Assembly (NCBI GenBank): GCA_045653225.1 | Contig: JAZOLP010000157.1 | Span: 1-22,114, forward strand | Reading direction: 5' to 3' | DNA length: 22,114 nucleotides | DNA from: UBA1737 sp045653225 | GTDB lineage: Bacteria; Bacillota_I; Bacilli_A; ML615J-28; CAG-313 | Shown: in pieces, positions 1 through 9,660 of the stretch | How the letters are laid out: each line of letters begins with the position of its first letter | How positions within the stretch are numbered: the stretch's first letter is position 1 | Notes under the pieces: generated by a model | Database searches by the model: none | What the model saw: the letters and a program-made list of their open reading frames with translations, nothing else | What the model was told of the DNA's origin: nothing | Program-made: the position numbers and the translations under genes

Positions 1-6
1 AGGAGG
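1..6 (+). promoter_or_regulatory. ribosome binding site of the first gene
   Basis: The window opens with a perfect AGGAGG, nine bases before the ATG at 16. It fixes the start of the first gene. The promoter and any operator for the operon lie outside the window. Confidence 0.85.
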
Positions 7-15
7 AAACAAAAA

Positions 16-2919
16 ATGAAGAGGAAAATTATTAAATATTTTTCATTATTTATCGTATTTGCTATACTTGTTGCTTTCGTTTGTATTTTAGATTCAACTA
101 CAGTTTCAGCTTATACTCCTGATGACTATTCTGGAAGTTTATTTGTACACGGAGAAGAAAATTCATATCAAGAATTTATTGAAGGAAATGAAATAAATAA
201 ACCAGTTTTAAAGGAAGATATAATTGTTGATGCGACAAAATATGAAAGTTTTGTTGATGTTGAATTCGAAGAAGAAGTAGAAAAAATCTATTTAGATGGT
301 CTAGATGGATTATATTTACCAGAAACTGGAACAGTAACTTATAATGTTAATATTGAAGAATCTGGTTTTTATAATATTAAGATTAAATATTATACTATTT
401 CTGGTAGAAGTTCTAATATTCTAAAAGGAATTAAAATCAATGGTGAATATCAATTCCAAGAAGCAACAACATTTGTTTTATCAAGAATTTGGCAAGATGA
501 ATTTGATGTTGTTGAAAAAAGAGTTGATGGTAAACATGATATTAAACCTCAATCATTAGAAAAACAATTATGGAATGAAGAAAGTATTGCAGATACTAAT
601 GGTTATTATGGTGGGTCATATTTATTTTATTTTGAAAAAGGTGTTAATTCTATTGAAATAGTTGGTGTATCAGAACCAGTAGTATTTAATAGTATAACAA
701 TTTATCAAGAAGAAGAAATAGATTCATATAGTAATTATTTACAAGCTCATTTAAATAATGGTGCTACTTATCAATCAATAAATGAAATTACATATAAAGT
801 ACAAGGTGAATCCTCTTATGAACATAATCAAGCAACTCTTACTCCTGTTGCTTCATATAATAGTTTTAAAATTGAACCTTATGCAAAATTCTTAACTAGA
901 TATAATACAATCGGTGGTGAAAACTGGGATGTTGCTGGAGACTGGATTAGTTGGCAAATTGAAGTTCCAGAAGATGGTTTATATCAAATTTCAATTAAAG
1001 CATTACAAAACTTTAATAGAGGTCAACAAGCAAGTAGAATTCTTTATGTAAATGGTGAAATACCTTTTGAAGAATGTAAAAATATAACTTTTAATTATAA
1101 TAGTGATTGGCAAAACGTAACATTAGGAAATGAAGAAACCCCTTTCTATTTCTATTTAAAACAAGGTGTAAATGAAATTAAACTTCAAAATACAATCGGC
1201 ATTTATGGTGATTCTGCAAGAATCATTAATCAAACAATTGCTGACTTAAACTGGATTTATAGAAAAGTTATTATGAGAACAGGTGTAAATCCAAGTAAAT
1301 ATCAAACATATCAATTATATGATAGTATTGATGGATTAAGAAAAACAATTGAAAGTTGTGTTGAAAGATTAGATTTTGTTACAAATAATGTAATTAATAT
1401 CGCTGGTGAAAGAAGTAGCTTAATTTCAAGTTTAGAAACTACTAAGTCACAACTTGAATCATTCTTAGAAAGTGAACAAAATATTTTAACTGGTCTTAAT
1501 AGTTTAGAAAATAATATTACATCACTTGGTACTTGGGTAATGACAGTATCTAGTCAACCATTATTAATTGACTATATTGTAGTTCATGGAAAAGATGCAG
1601 TATTAGATAAACCTTCAATTAATTTTTTCCAAAAATTAGGACATGAATTTATTCTATTAATTGGTTCATTTAACGCTGATACTACATTAAAAAGTAGTGT
1701 TGAGGCAAGTGGTGAAACAATTACAGTCTGGATTATGACAGGTAAAGACCAAGCAAATTTAATGCGTTCAATGATTGACCAAACATTTACAATGCAAGAG
1801 AATATCAATGTTGAGTTAAAACTTGTATCTTCTGCAGTATTATTAAAAGCAATCTTATCTGGAAATGGTCCAGATGTTGCAATTGGTGTTACTTCAAATA
1901 TTCCAGTAAACTGGGGTATTAGAAACGCAATTGTTGATATGAGTAAATTAGAAGGATTTGATGAATTTGTTAAAAACTTCTATCCTAGTGCTGTTGTTCC
2001 ATTCCAATATAACGGAGCTACTTATGCATTACCTGATACTGAAGATTTCCAAATTCAATTTGTGAGAACTGATATATTTGAAGAATTAAATTTAGTTGAT
2101 GAAAAAGGTAAACCACTTGCTCCAAAAACTTGGGATGAAGTATTAGACTTATTACCTACATTACAAAGACAATATTTAGATTATTATTTACCTAATACAA
2201 GAGGTGCATTAAGCCCATTATTATATTCAATGATTTGTCAATATGGTGGTCAATTATATCTAAATAATGGGAAAAGTTCTGGTTTATTAGAACCAGAAAG
2301 TGCACAAGCATTCTATGATTTCGTAGATTTCTTTAGAAACTACGGTTTCGATATTGAAGCGAGTTTTACAAATAGATTTAGAACTGGTGAAATGCCAATT
2401 GGAATCTCATCATTTACTCTATACAATACACTTGCAGTGTCTGCACCAGAAATTAGTGGTAACTGGCAATTTGCTCTTTTACCAGGTTATGATGATGGAA
2501 AAGAAATTCATTATGGTTCTACTTCATCATCTTCAGGTACAATTATAACAGCTAGTTCAAAACATGTTAATGAAGCTTGGAAATTTGTACAATGGTGGTT
2601 AGGTGAACAAGCACAAAGTGATTACGCAAAAGGTATGGAATCAATTTTAGGTTCTGCCGCTCGTTATAATACAGCAAACAAATATGCATTTGCAAAATTA
2701 CCTTGGTCTGCTAGAGATTATAAAATCTTAGAAGAACAAAGATTATATGCAAAAGGTATTCCAACTGTTCCAGGTGATTATATCGTTGGAAGATATATTG
2801 ATAATGCGTTTAGAAATATTATCAATGAGGGAACAAATCCTAGTGATGCATTATATAATTATCATTTAAAAATAAATGCAGAATTAGAAAGAAAACAAAG
2901 GGAATTAGGATTGGATTAA
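16..2919 (+). CDS. Secreted substrate-binding protein (ABC sugar type) with two N-terminal beta-sandwich domains
   Basis: This 967-residue protein starts with a Sec signal peptide (hydrophobic residues about 8-25, likely cleavage after VSA near 32) and has no lipobox. Residues about 68-232 and 255-400 look like two beta-sandwich, galactose-binding-like modules: each has a phrase of the type 'GFYNIKIKY' or 'GLYQISIKA', then 'GVNSIEIVG' or 'GVNEIKLQN', as in carbohydrate-binding domains. Residues about 400-510 are helical. Residues about 565-967 are a type 1 extracellular solute-binding domain: 'GNGPDVAIG', 'ALPDTEDFQ', 'WDEVLDLLP', 'EAWKFVQWWLGEQ'. Typical binding proteins of this class have 400-550 residues, so this one is about twice the usual size. 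It is followed four bases later by its permeases. I infer that it captures a glycan through the N-terminal modules and passes oligosaccharide to the transporter. How it stays at the cell surface is not evident; the signal peptide might remain uncleaved. Confidence 0.88.
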   Translation: MKRKIIKYFSLFIVFAILVAFVCILDSTTVSAYTPDDYSGSLFVHGEENSYQEFIEGNEINKPVLKEDIIVDATKYESFVDVEFEEEVEKIYLDGLDGLYLPETGTVTYNVNIEESGFYNIKIKYYTISGRSSNILKGIKINGEYQFQEATTFVLSRIWQDEFDVVEKRVDGKHDIKPQSLEKQLWNEESIADTNGYYGGSYLFYFEKGVNSIEIVGVSEPVVFNSITIYQEEEIDSYSNYLQAHLNNGATYQSINEITYKVQGESSYEHNQATLTPVASYNSFKIEPYAKFLTRYNTIGGENWDVAGDWISWQIEVPEDGLYQISIKALQNFNRGQQASRILYVNGEIPFEECKNITFNYNSDWQNVTLGNEETPFYFYLKQGVNEIKLQNTIGIYGDSARIINQTIADLNWIYRKVIMRTGVNPSKYQTYQLYDSIDGLRKTIESCVERLDFVTNNVINIAGERSSLISSLETTKSQLESFLESEQNILTGLNSLENNITSLGTWVMTVSSQPLLIDYIVVHGKDAVLDKPSINFFQKLGHEFILLIGSFNADTTLKSSVEASGETITVWIMTGKDQANLMRSMIDQTFTMQENINVELKLVSSAVLLKAILSGNGPDVAIGVTSNIPVNWGIRNAIVDMSKLEGFDEFVKNFYPSAVVPFQYNGATYALPDTEDFQIQFVRTDIFEELNLVDEKGKPLAPKTWDEVLDLLPTLQRQYLDYYLPNTRGALSPLLYSMICQYGGQLYLNNGKSSGLLEPESAQAFYDFVDFFRNYGFDIEASFTNRFRTGEMPIGISSFTLYNTLAVSAPEISGNWQFALLPGYDDGKEIHYGSTSSSSGTIITASSKHVNEAWKFVQWWLGEQAQSDYAKGMESILGSAARYNTANKYAFAKLPWSARDYKILEEQRLYAKGIPTVPGDYIVGRYIDNAFRNIINEGTNPSDALYNYHLKINAELERKQRELGLD

Positions 2920-2923
2920 GATT

Positions 2924-3871
2924 ATGTTCAAAACGAAAAAATTAACACCAGAACAAAGAAAATTCAAAAAAGAAGTAATGAAGAAAAATCTTAAAAACAG
3001 TAGAGCATCTTATGCAATGATGGCTCCATACCTTTTAATATTTTTAACATTTACGATAATTCCAGTTGTAGTTGGTTTTGCTTTAAGCTTTACTAACTAT
3101 GATATGTTACAATCACCTAAATTTGTAGGATTAGATAACTATGTAAATTTATTCTTATATGATGAAGTATTTATTATTGCATTAAAGAATACATTAATTT
3201 TAGCAGTAATAACTGGGCCTGTGTCTTATATAATGGCATTCTTATTCGCTTGGTTAATTAATGAATTACCACAAAAAGTAAGAGGACTTATGACATTAAT
3301 ATTCTATGCTCCATCAATTTCTGGTAATGCTTATGTTATATGGCAATTATTATTCTCATCTGATAGACATGGTTATATTAACTCATTCTTAATAAGTATG
3401 GGGATTATTAATGAACCTATATTATGGTTAACAACTCCATCTTATGCATTAATTATTTTAATTATTGTACAATTATGGTTAAGTTTAGGTGTAAGTTTCT
3501 TATCATTTAGAGCTGGTTTACAAACTGTCGATAGAACATTATTTGAAGCTGCTGCTATTGATGGCATTAAAAATAGATGGCAAGAATTATGGTATGTAAC
3601 ATTACCTCAAATGAAATCTCAATTGTTATTTGGAGCAGTAATGCAAATTACTAATTCACTTGGTATTGGTATGGTATCTGTTAACTTATTTGGTATGCCG
3701 TCAACAGAATATGCTGCACATACACTTGTTACTCATATATTAGACTTTGGTTCAACTAACTCTACGAGATTAGAAATGGGATATGCTAGTGCAATTGCGG
3801 TAGTATTATTCTTACTAATGATGGCAAGTAACTTAGTTATTCAAAAAGTTATTAGAAAGGTTGGTTCTTAA
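2924..3871 (+). CDS. Carbohydrate ABC transporter permease, MalF/UgpA type
   Basis: This is a 315-residue inner membrane permease with about six transmembrane segments, the first at about 33-55 after a basic cytoplasmic start. The EAA loop that docks to the ATPase is clear at residues 208-227 ('EAAAIDGI', then 'WYVTLPQM'), as in CUT1 sugar importers. Together with the next gene it should form the heterodimeric channel served by the large binding protein just upstream. The start lies four bases after the previous stop, with only a weak purine-rich site (AGGATTGG), so translation may be coupled. No ATPase is encoded beside it. The sugar cannot be read from the sequence. Confidence 0.93.
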   Translation: MFKTKKLTPEQRKFKKEVMKKNLKNSRASYAMMAPYLLIFLTFTIIPVVVGFALSFTNYDMLQSPKFVGLDNYVNLFLYDEVFIIALKNTLILAVITGPVSYIMAFLFAWLINELPQKVRGLMTLIFYAPSISGNAYVIWQLLFSSDRHGYINSFLISMGIINEPILWLTTPSYALIILIIVQLWLSLGVSFLSFRAGLQTVDRTLFEAAAIDGIKNRWQELWYVTLPQMKSQLLFGAVMQITNSLGIGMVSVNLFGMPSTEYAAHTLVTHILDFGSTNSTRLEMGYASAIAVVLFLLMMASNLVIQKVIRKVGS

Positions 3872-4848
3872 TGAAAAAAGAAGTTGTAAAAGATCAAGAA
3901 TTAGACTTAAGCGTTTTAACAAAGAATCAATCTTCAGATGAAGTTGTTAATTCGTTAAAACAACAACATCTTGAAATGAAAAAACAAGTAAAAAATAAAA
4001 AGTATCGTCGTGTAAGATTAAGTAGATCATGGTATGGAGATTTAATTTTATTTATATTCTTATTTGGTTTTGCATTATTTAGTGCATATCCATTAGTGTT
4101 TGCAATATGTAATGCTTTTAAGCCACTTAATGAATTATTTATATTTCCTCCAAAATTATTCCCACGTAATTTTACATTAGATAACTTTGCTGACTTATTC
4201 AATTTAATGAATGACAGTCAAATTCCAATTTCAAGATATTTCTTAAATACAATATGGATTACTCTTGCAGGTACTGTAGGTCATGTAATTTTAGCATCAC
4301 TTTGTGCTTATCCCCTTGCTAAACACAAATTTGTTGGTAAAAAAGTATTAAACCAATTAATCGTATATTCATTAATGTTCTCAACTGCTGTTACAGCAAT
4401 TCCAACATATATGATTATTAGTAAATTAGGTTTACTAGATACTCAATGGTCTATTATTATTCCTGCTTGGGGTTATACATTAGGATTATTTTTAATGAGA
4501 CAATTTATGACAAACATTCCAACTGATTTACTTGAAGCTGCTAAAATGGATGGCGCAAACGAATTTACAATTTTCTGGAAGATTGTTATGCCAATGGTTA
4601 AACCTGCATGGTTAACATTAATTATTTTATTATTCCAACAATTATGGGGAACTGATGGTGGTAACTATATTTTTACAGAAAACTTAAAACCATTTAGTTA
4701 TGCGTTAAGCCAAATTGTTAGTGGTGGGATCGCAAGAACAGGTACTGCTGCTGCTGTTACTGTTATTATGCTTATTATTCCAATAACAGTATTCGTAATT
4801 AACCAATCTAAGATGCTAGAAACAATGGCATCATCTGGTATCAAGTAG
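3871..4848 (+). CDS. Carbohydrate ABC transporter permease, MalG/UgpE type
   Basis: This 325-residue permease is the partner of the preceding one. Its start shares one base with the previous stop (TAATG), a common sign of coupled translation of subunits made in equal amounts. Residues 1-55 form a charged, hydrophilic cytoplasmic extension that is longer than usual for MalG-type proteins. Membrane segments begin at about 57, and the EAA loop is at about 222-241 ('EAAKMDGANEF', 'KIVMPMVKP'). Family and context make a CUT1 oligosaccharide importer very likely; the substrate is unknown. Confidence 0.93.
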   Translation: MKKEVVKDQELDLSVLTKNQSSDEVVNSLKQQHLEMKKQVKNKKYRRVRLSRSWYGDLILFIFLFGFALFSAYPLVFAICNAFKPLNELFIFPPKLFPRNFTLDNFADLFNLMNDSQIPISRYFLNTIWITLAGTVGHVILASLCAYPLAKHKFVGKKVLNQLIVYSLMFSTAVTAIPTYMIISKLGLLDTQWSIIIPAWGYTLGLFLMRQFMTNIPTDLLEAAKMDGANEFTIFWKIVMPMVKPAWLTLIILLFQQLWGTDGGNYIFTENLKPFSYALSQIVSGGIARTGTAAAVTVIMLIIPITVFVINQSKMLETMASSGIK

Positions 4849-4856
4849 GTGATATT

Positions 4857-6338
4857 ATGAAGAAGTTAATTATTTATATTTCAACATTAGTTATTGTTTG
4901 TTTATTAAGCTTTTCAAATATTGAAGTAAATGCTGCATACAATTACACTCCTGATATGGATGAAATTGCTTCTGCAGAAAGCTTAGTTGCAATGAAATCA
5001 ATAGACTCATCAAATTTAGTAGATAAAACTGGAAATTTAATTTCAAGTGAATATTCATTTGGAAGTCTATATGATATTGCAGATGATGAAGAAAATATTT
5101 ATGTATGTGATGGATCAAATAATGTAGTTGTTGTTTTAGATCATAATTATAATTACATTACTAGATTTCCAAATAGCGATACAACTCTAAAAAATCCACA
5201 AGGTCTATATGTTACTAAAGATTTTATTTATGTTTGTGACTATGGAAATAATCGTGTAGCTATTTTTAATAAAAACTATGAATTAGTACAAGAAGTATTA
5301 ACTCCTACTGATAAAGTATTTGAAAAATATGAATTTAGACCTAAGAAAATTACAGTAAGTAGAACTGGTAGAATGTATGTAGTTGCAGAAGGGGTTAACG
5401 AAGGTATTCTAGATTTTAATAAAGATGGTACTTTTAGTAGATTCTATGGAATGAACCAAGCTACACTTTCAGCATGGGATGCATTCTGGCAACTATTTAC
5501 ATCAGAAGAACAAAAGAAATCACAAGGTTATAACTTTGGAGCATCTTTATTAAATTTATGTATTGATGAAGATGAATATGTATACACAGTCTCTTCACCA
5601 AATGTTGGAACAAATTTCATTAAAAGATTAAATTATAAAGCATCTGATGTCTTAAACAGAAATGGTTATGTACCAAATGATGGTGATGTAGTTAATGAAA
5701 CATTAACGCCAGGATCAAGAGTTCCTGAAGGATCATCAACATTTGTAGATATTGATGTTAATTCTGATGGTACTTATATTGCGTTAGATAAAACAAGAGG
5801 AAGAATTTTTGCATATGATTTTGAAGGTAACTTATTATATGAAGCAGGATCATTAGGTACTGCGGTAGATGGAGTTTCATCGAATCAAAATAAATTATTC
5901 CAATTGCCAGAAGCATTATGTTACTATAAAGATAAAATTTTAACAGTTGATTCCAAAAATAAAAATCTTATTATTTTTGAATTTACTGATTTTGGTAAAT
6001 TAGTTAATGAAGCAACTCACTTGTATAAAAACAATGAATACGAAAGTGCAGCAAAAATTTGGGAACAAGTACTTGAATTAAATAGTAACTATTTACTTGC
6101 ATATGCTGGTATCGGAAAAGCTCAATTTAGACAAGGTAATTATGAAGATGCATTAAAAAATCTAAAATTAGGAAACGATTTATATAATTATTCTCAAGCT
6201 TATAAGCAATATCGTTATGAAAAATTAAGTGTTGTAGCACCTTATATTTTAAGTTTAGTATTAATTACATGCATCGCATTATTGGTAAGAAGTTTTATTA
6301 AAAATGCAAATACAGCTGAAAAGGAAGGAGAGATTTAG
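4857..6338 (+). CDS. Membrane-anchored NHL-repeat and TPR protein
   Basis: The 493-residue product has a signal peptide (cleavage probably after VNA, residue 26), then an extracellular beta-propeller of NHL type at about 70-375. Repeats such as 'YDIADDEENIYVCDGSNNVV' and 'GLYVTKDFIYVCDYGNNRV' carry the Y-V-C/A-D-xx-N-N-R pattern. Residues about 380-445 form two TPR-like helical pairs ('YKNNEYESAAKIWEQVLELN', 'GNYEDALKNLKLG'). One transmembrane helix at about 459-478 ends in a short charged cytoplasmic tail. NHL propellers and TPRs mainly bind proteins or ligands, so this looks like an external scaffold or receptor set between two transporters. A ribosome site (TAGGTGAT) overlaps the previous stop. 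I know no enzyme activity for this architecture, and its exact role is unknown. Confidence 0.85.
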   Translation: MKKLIIYISTLVIVCLLSFSNIEVNAAYNYTPDMDEIASAESLVAMKSIDSSNLVDKTGNLISSEYSFGSLYDIADDEENIYVCDGSNNVVVVLDHNYNYITRFPNSDTTLKNPQGLYVTKDFIYVCDYGNNRVAIFNKNYELVQEVLTPTDKVFEKYEFRPKKITVSRTGRMYVVAEGVNEGILDFNKDGTFSRFYGMNQATLSAWDAFWQLFTSEEQKKSQGYNFGASLLNLCIDEDEYVYTVSSPNVGTNFIKRLNYKASDVLNRNGYVPNDGDVVNETLTPGSRVPEGSSTFVDIDVNSDGTYIALDKTRGRIFAYDFEGNLLYEAGSLGTAVDGVSSNQNKLFQLPEALCYYKDKILTVDSKNKNLIIFEFTDFGKLVNEATHLYKNNEYESAAKIWEQVLELNSNYLLAYAGIGKAQFRQGNYEDALKNLKLGNDLYNYSQAYKQYRYEKLSVVAPYILSLVLITCIALLVRSFIKNANTAEKEGEI

Positions 6339-7004
6339 ATGAATGAAAAACCAAAAAAAGTAATGACTAAAATCAAATCCTTCTTTAAAGGTGCTTTTGT
6401 TGATCCTCTTCAATTAATAGTTCATCCAATATCTGGATGGGAAATCTTTAAACAAGAAAAAACTGCAAAAAGATGGGTAAGTATATTTTATGTATGCATG
6501 ATGATTTTTGCGGTAGTATTAAATGAAGTTGTAAAAGGCTTTGTTGTTGGTGGTACTGACTTAAAAGAATTCAATTTATTTAGAACAATGCTAGTAGTTT
6601 TATTACCTGTTTTAGTTGGAGTAATTGCTAACTGGTGTGTTGGTTCATTATTTGATGGAAAAGGAAAAGCACCAGAAATATTTGATGCAATTGCATATTC
6701 CTTTTTCCCTTATGTATGGCTTTCGATAGTTGCAACAATAGTAAGTAATTTTATTGCAACTGATGAAATCATATATTATACATTTATAATGGGTTTAGGT
6801 GTAGGATTAACAATTTGGATGATGTTTTTTGGAATTATGGGTGTACATGAAAATAGTTTCGGAATGAATATAATTAATATTATTTTCACAATAATTGTTA
6901 TTGCTGTTATTATTTTCACTATATTATTATTTTTCTCATTTGTTGAAAAAATACTAGGTTGGTTAGTATCAATATACAATGAGATAAAAATGAGATATTT
7001 TTAG
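6339..7004 (+). CDS. YIP1-family multi-pass membrane protein
   Basis: This 221-residue protein has five likely membrane helices (about 47-66, 83-104, 118-139, 146-167 and 174-202). Its cytoplasmic start contains 'HPISGWEIFKQEK', the P-x-x-x-W/F-x-x-I phrase seen at the start of YIP1 domains, and the middle has 'DAIAYSFFPYVWLSIVA', also typical. The start codon follows the previous stop with no gap and has a good site (AAGGAGAG) inside that gene. Bacterial YIP1 proteins have no settled function. Its fixed place between the NHL-TPR protein and the DUF5696 protein suggests that the three form one membrane complex, which is inference. Confidence 0.8.
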   Translation: MNEKPKKVMTKIKSFFKGAFVDPLQLIVHPISGWEIFKQEKTAKRWVSIFYVCMMIFAVVLNEVVKGFVVGGTDLKEFNLFRTMLVVLLPVLVGVIANWCVGSLFDGKGKAPEIFDAIAYSFFPYVWLSIVATIVSNFIATDEIIYYTFIMGLGVGLTIWMMFFGIMGVHENSFGMNIINIIFTIIVIAVIIFTILLFFSFVEKILGWLVSIYNEIKMRYF

Positions 7005-7013
7005 GAGGTAATT

Positions 7014-9659
7014 ATGCAAGAACAAAATTATTTTACATTACCTTTCTATAAAAAATGGCTTATTGACCTAAAGAAATTCTTTAAAAATAAAAAAGAAAAT
7101 TTCAAATTTCCATTAGTTCCATTAATTGCATTCTTAATTGTTACATTAATTTTAGTATTAATTGTAACAATTGTTGTTACAGGAAAAAAAGAATTCCCTA
7201 CAAAAGATCCATATGATAAAACTGGATTTGTTAGTTATGAAGATTTAGATGAAAGTCAAACAATAATTGAAAATGATAATTATCAATTTGTAATGAATAA
7301 TGATGATACGCATTTTACATTATTAGATAAGACAACAAACAAGTCATATGAATCAAGACCAACAAATCTTTCTAAAGCTGATACACTTACAGTTTATTAT
7401 TCTGGTAGTTTAGGGACTCCAACTAAATATGGAAACTATAACTATTCAATAAATTATGAAAAACAACACCGATATGCTATTAGAACTTCTTTAAATAGCA
7501 TTGAAGTACTTTACTTATTAGGTGGAAAAGTTAAAATTGATTTTACAGATTTTCCACAATTATTAGACAAAGAAAAATTCGAAATTGATATTTTACAAAA
7601 AGCAAATGATTATGTTGATGAATTAAAAACATCAAAGGATCCTCAATATTTAACATATAAAACTTATTTAGCTTATTTAAATAATTACAAATTAAATACT
7701 GAATTTGGTTATTATGCAATGACTAATAAAGAGTCTCTTACAGAACTTGCTCTTACTGGTTTATATGAAATTTTCTATTACGTTTGTGGTTATACAAAAG
7801 AAGAATTAGAAAAAGATAATCTAGAATTTGGTGTTGTTAATGAAAAAACATATCCAACATTTGAAGTATCTATAAAATACACGCTAGAAGATGAAGGATT
7901 AAAAGTAGAATTAATAAATGAATCAATCGTTGATTACGAAGAATATCCATTAATTTATATTGATATTTTACCTTATTTCTGTGCTGCAACGCATGAAGAA
8001 ACTGGATATTCACTTATTCCAGATGGTAGTGGTGCAATTTTAGATTTTAATAATAATCGTCAATATGCATCTAATTACGAACAAAGAATTTATGGTAATG
8101 ATTTAGCAAAATCTTCAAAAATCATGGAAAGTGAAAATACTAAAATTTCACTTGGTGTTTATGGAATGAAAATTGATGATGTTAGTTCATCAAAAGGAAT
8201 GATTAATATTGTTGAAACTGGTGCAGAATGCTGTTCTATTGTGGCAACAATGAATCAAGAAGGAAATACAAATGGATATAACCAAACATTCTACCGAGCA
8301 TATTTTAGAGAAACTGATGTATATAGATTTGAGTCTTTAAGCGGATTGAGTGATATTCAAACATGGACTAATGAATTTAATGATTCATCTATTTCATTAT
8401 TAATCAAACCATTAAAAGATGACACAACTTATGTTGATATGGCAAATGAGTATCAACAATATTTACTAAGCAATCAAAAATTAAATAAAAAAGATTCAAC
8501 AAATAATGTAAGTTTAAACTTAACATTAATTGGCGGATATTTAGAGCAAAAAAATATCTTAGGTATTAAATATAAAACAGTTCAAAGTTTAACTACATCA
8601 GAGCAACTAGAAGAACTTGCATTAAAATTAAAAACTGATGGAATTAACAATTTAAATGTTATTTATCAAGGTTTCTATAATGATGGATTGTATTCAAAAT
8701 ACAATGGTAAGACAAACTTTAATAATGTTATTACAAATAAGAAAAAATTATCATTAGTTCAAAGTAATTTAGCAAAAGAAAATATTTCACTATATCCAAT
8801 GTTTAATTTTGTAACAGCATACACTGATAAAAACATTTCTAATAAAAATTTAGTTAGAAATCAATATGGTTCAATCGTTGCAAACTATCAAAATGTAGAA
8901 TCACTTTACTTAAAAGATATGACATCTACACCAGTTCATTATCTAAAACCAAATACTTATAAAAATACATTTATGACAGTAAAAGAACTAATGGATACTG
9001 TTAAAATAGAAAACTTAGCATTTTCTGATTTAGGGTCTTTAATGTATGGTAGTTATCAAAGTGCAGATATGAACTTTAAATCACAAACTGTTAAATATTT
9101 TAATGAATTAATGGCTGAATATGGAAACGAATATAATTATTTATTCAGTAATCCAAATGATTATGCTATTTCTTATGCAACAGTTATCACAGATGTACCT
9201 TATAGTGCAACTGAATATTCAATATTTAAGTATTCTGTTCCTTTCTATCAATTAGTGATGAGCGGTTATGTTGATTATTCTGGTGAATCAATCAATATGA
9301 GTGATGAATATACATTTGATTATTATAAAATGAAATCAATTGAAACATTATCAAATCTATCTATGACATGGACTTATGAAAGAACAACTGATTTAATTGA
9401 AACTGAATATAACTATTTATATTCAACTTATTACAATAATTGGTATGATAAAACAATTTCCCTTTATGAAGAATTAATGAATTTAAAAATTTATAATTCT
9501 AAACTTGTTAATCATGAATATATCTACAATACAGATATTATAAAAACAACTTACAGTAATGGTACAGAAATTATATTAAATTATAGTAATGCAGATTATA
9601 TTTATAATGGTGATACTATTAATGCAAACAATTATAAAGTTGTAAAGGAGGGAATATAG
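7014..9659 (+). CDS. DUF5696 membrane-anchored protein, possible glycoside-hydrolase-like enzyme
   Basis: This 881-residue protein has a cytoplasmic basic start, one membrane anchor at about 37-56 and a large extracellular part. Residues about 80-480 are beta-rich and hold 'YSLIPDGSGAILDFNN' (332-347), the hallmark phrase of DUF5696. Residues about 500-800 alternate strands and helices: 'GINNLNVIYQGFYNDG', 'ENISLYPMFNFVTAY', 'ENLAFSDLGSLMYGSY', 'DYAISYATVITDVPYS'. The end (about 840-878, 'NGTEIILNYSNAD') resembles the small beta domain after the barrel in many glycoside hydrolases. The order beta-sandwich, (beta/alpha) barrel, beta domain leads me to propose a cell-surface carbohydrate-active enzyme; Asp672 in 'FSDLG' is a possible catalytic residue. 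That is inference, since the family is officially of unknown function. A perfect AGGAGG (7003-7008) overlaps the upstream stop. Confidence 0.8.
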   Translation: MQEQNYFTLPFYKKWLIDLKKFFKNKKENFKFPLVPLIAFLIVTLILVLIVTIVVTGKKEFPTKDPYDKTGFVSYEDLDESQTIIENDNYQFVMNNDDTHFTLLDKTTNKSYESRPTNLSKADTLTVYYSGSLGTPTKYGNYNYSINYEKQHRYAIRTSLNSIEVLYLLGGKVKIDFTDFPQLLDKEKFEIDILQKANDYVDELKTSKDPQYLTYKTYLAYLNNYKLNTEFGYYAMTNKESLTELALTGLYEIFYYVCGYTKEELEKDNLEFGVVNEKTYPTFEVSIKYTLEDEGLKVELINESIVDYEEYPLIYIDILPYFCAATHEETGYSLIPDGSGAILDFNNNRQYASNYEQRIYGNDLAKSSKIMESENTKISLGVYGMKIDDVSSSKGMINIVETGAECCSIVATMNQEGNTNGYNQTFYRAYFRETDVYRFESLSGLSDIQTWTNEFNDSSISLLIKPLKDDTTYVDMANEYQQYLLSNQKLNKKDSTNNVSLNLTLIGGYLEQKNILGIKYKTVQSLTTSEQLEELALKLKTDGINNLNVIYQGFYNDGLYSKYNGKTNFNNVITNKKKLSLVQSNLAKENISLYPMFNFVTAYTDKNISNKNLVRNQYGSIVANYQNVESLYLKDMTSTPVHYLKPNTYKNTFMTVKELMDTVKIENLAFSDLGSLMYGSYQSADMNFKSQTVKYFNELMAEYGNEYNYLFSNPNDYAISYATVITDVPYSATEYSIFKYSVPFYQLVMSGYVDYSGESINMSDEYTFDYYKMKSIETLSNLSMTWTYERTTDLIETEYNYLYSTYYNNWYDKTISLYEELMNLKIYNSKLVNHEYIYNTDIIKTTYSNGTEIILNYSNADYIYNGDTINANNYKVVKEGI

Positions 9660-9660
9660 G

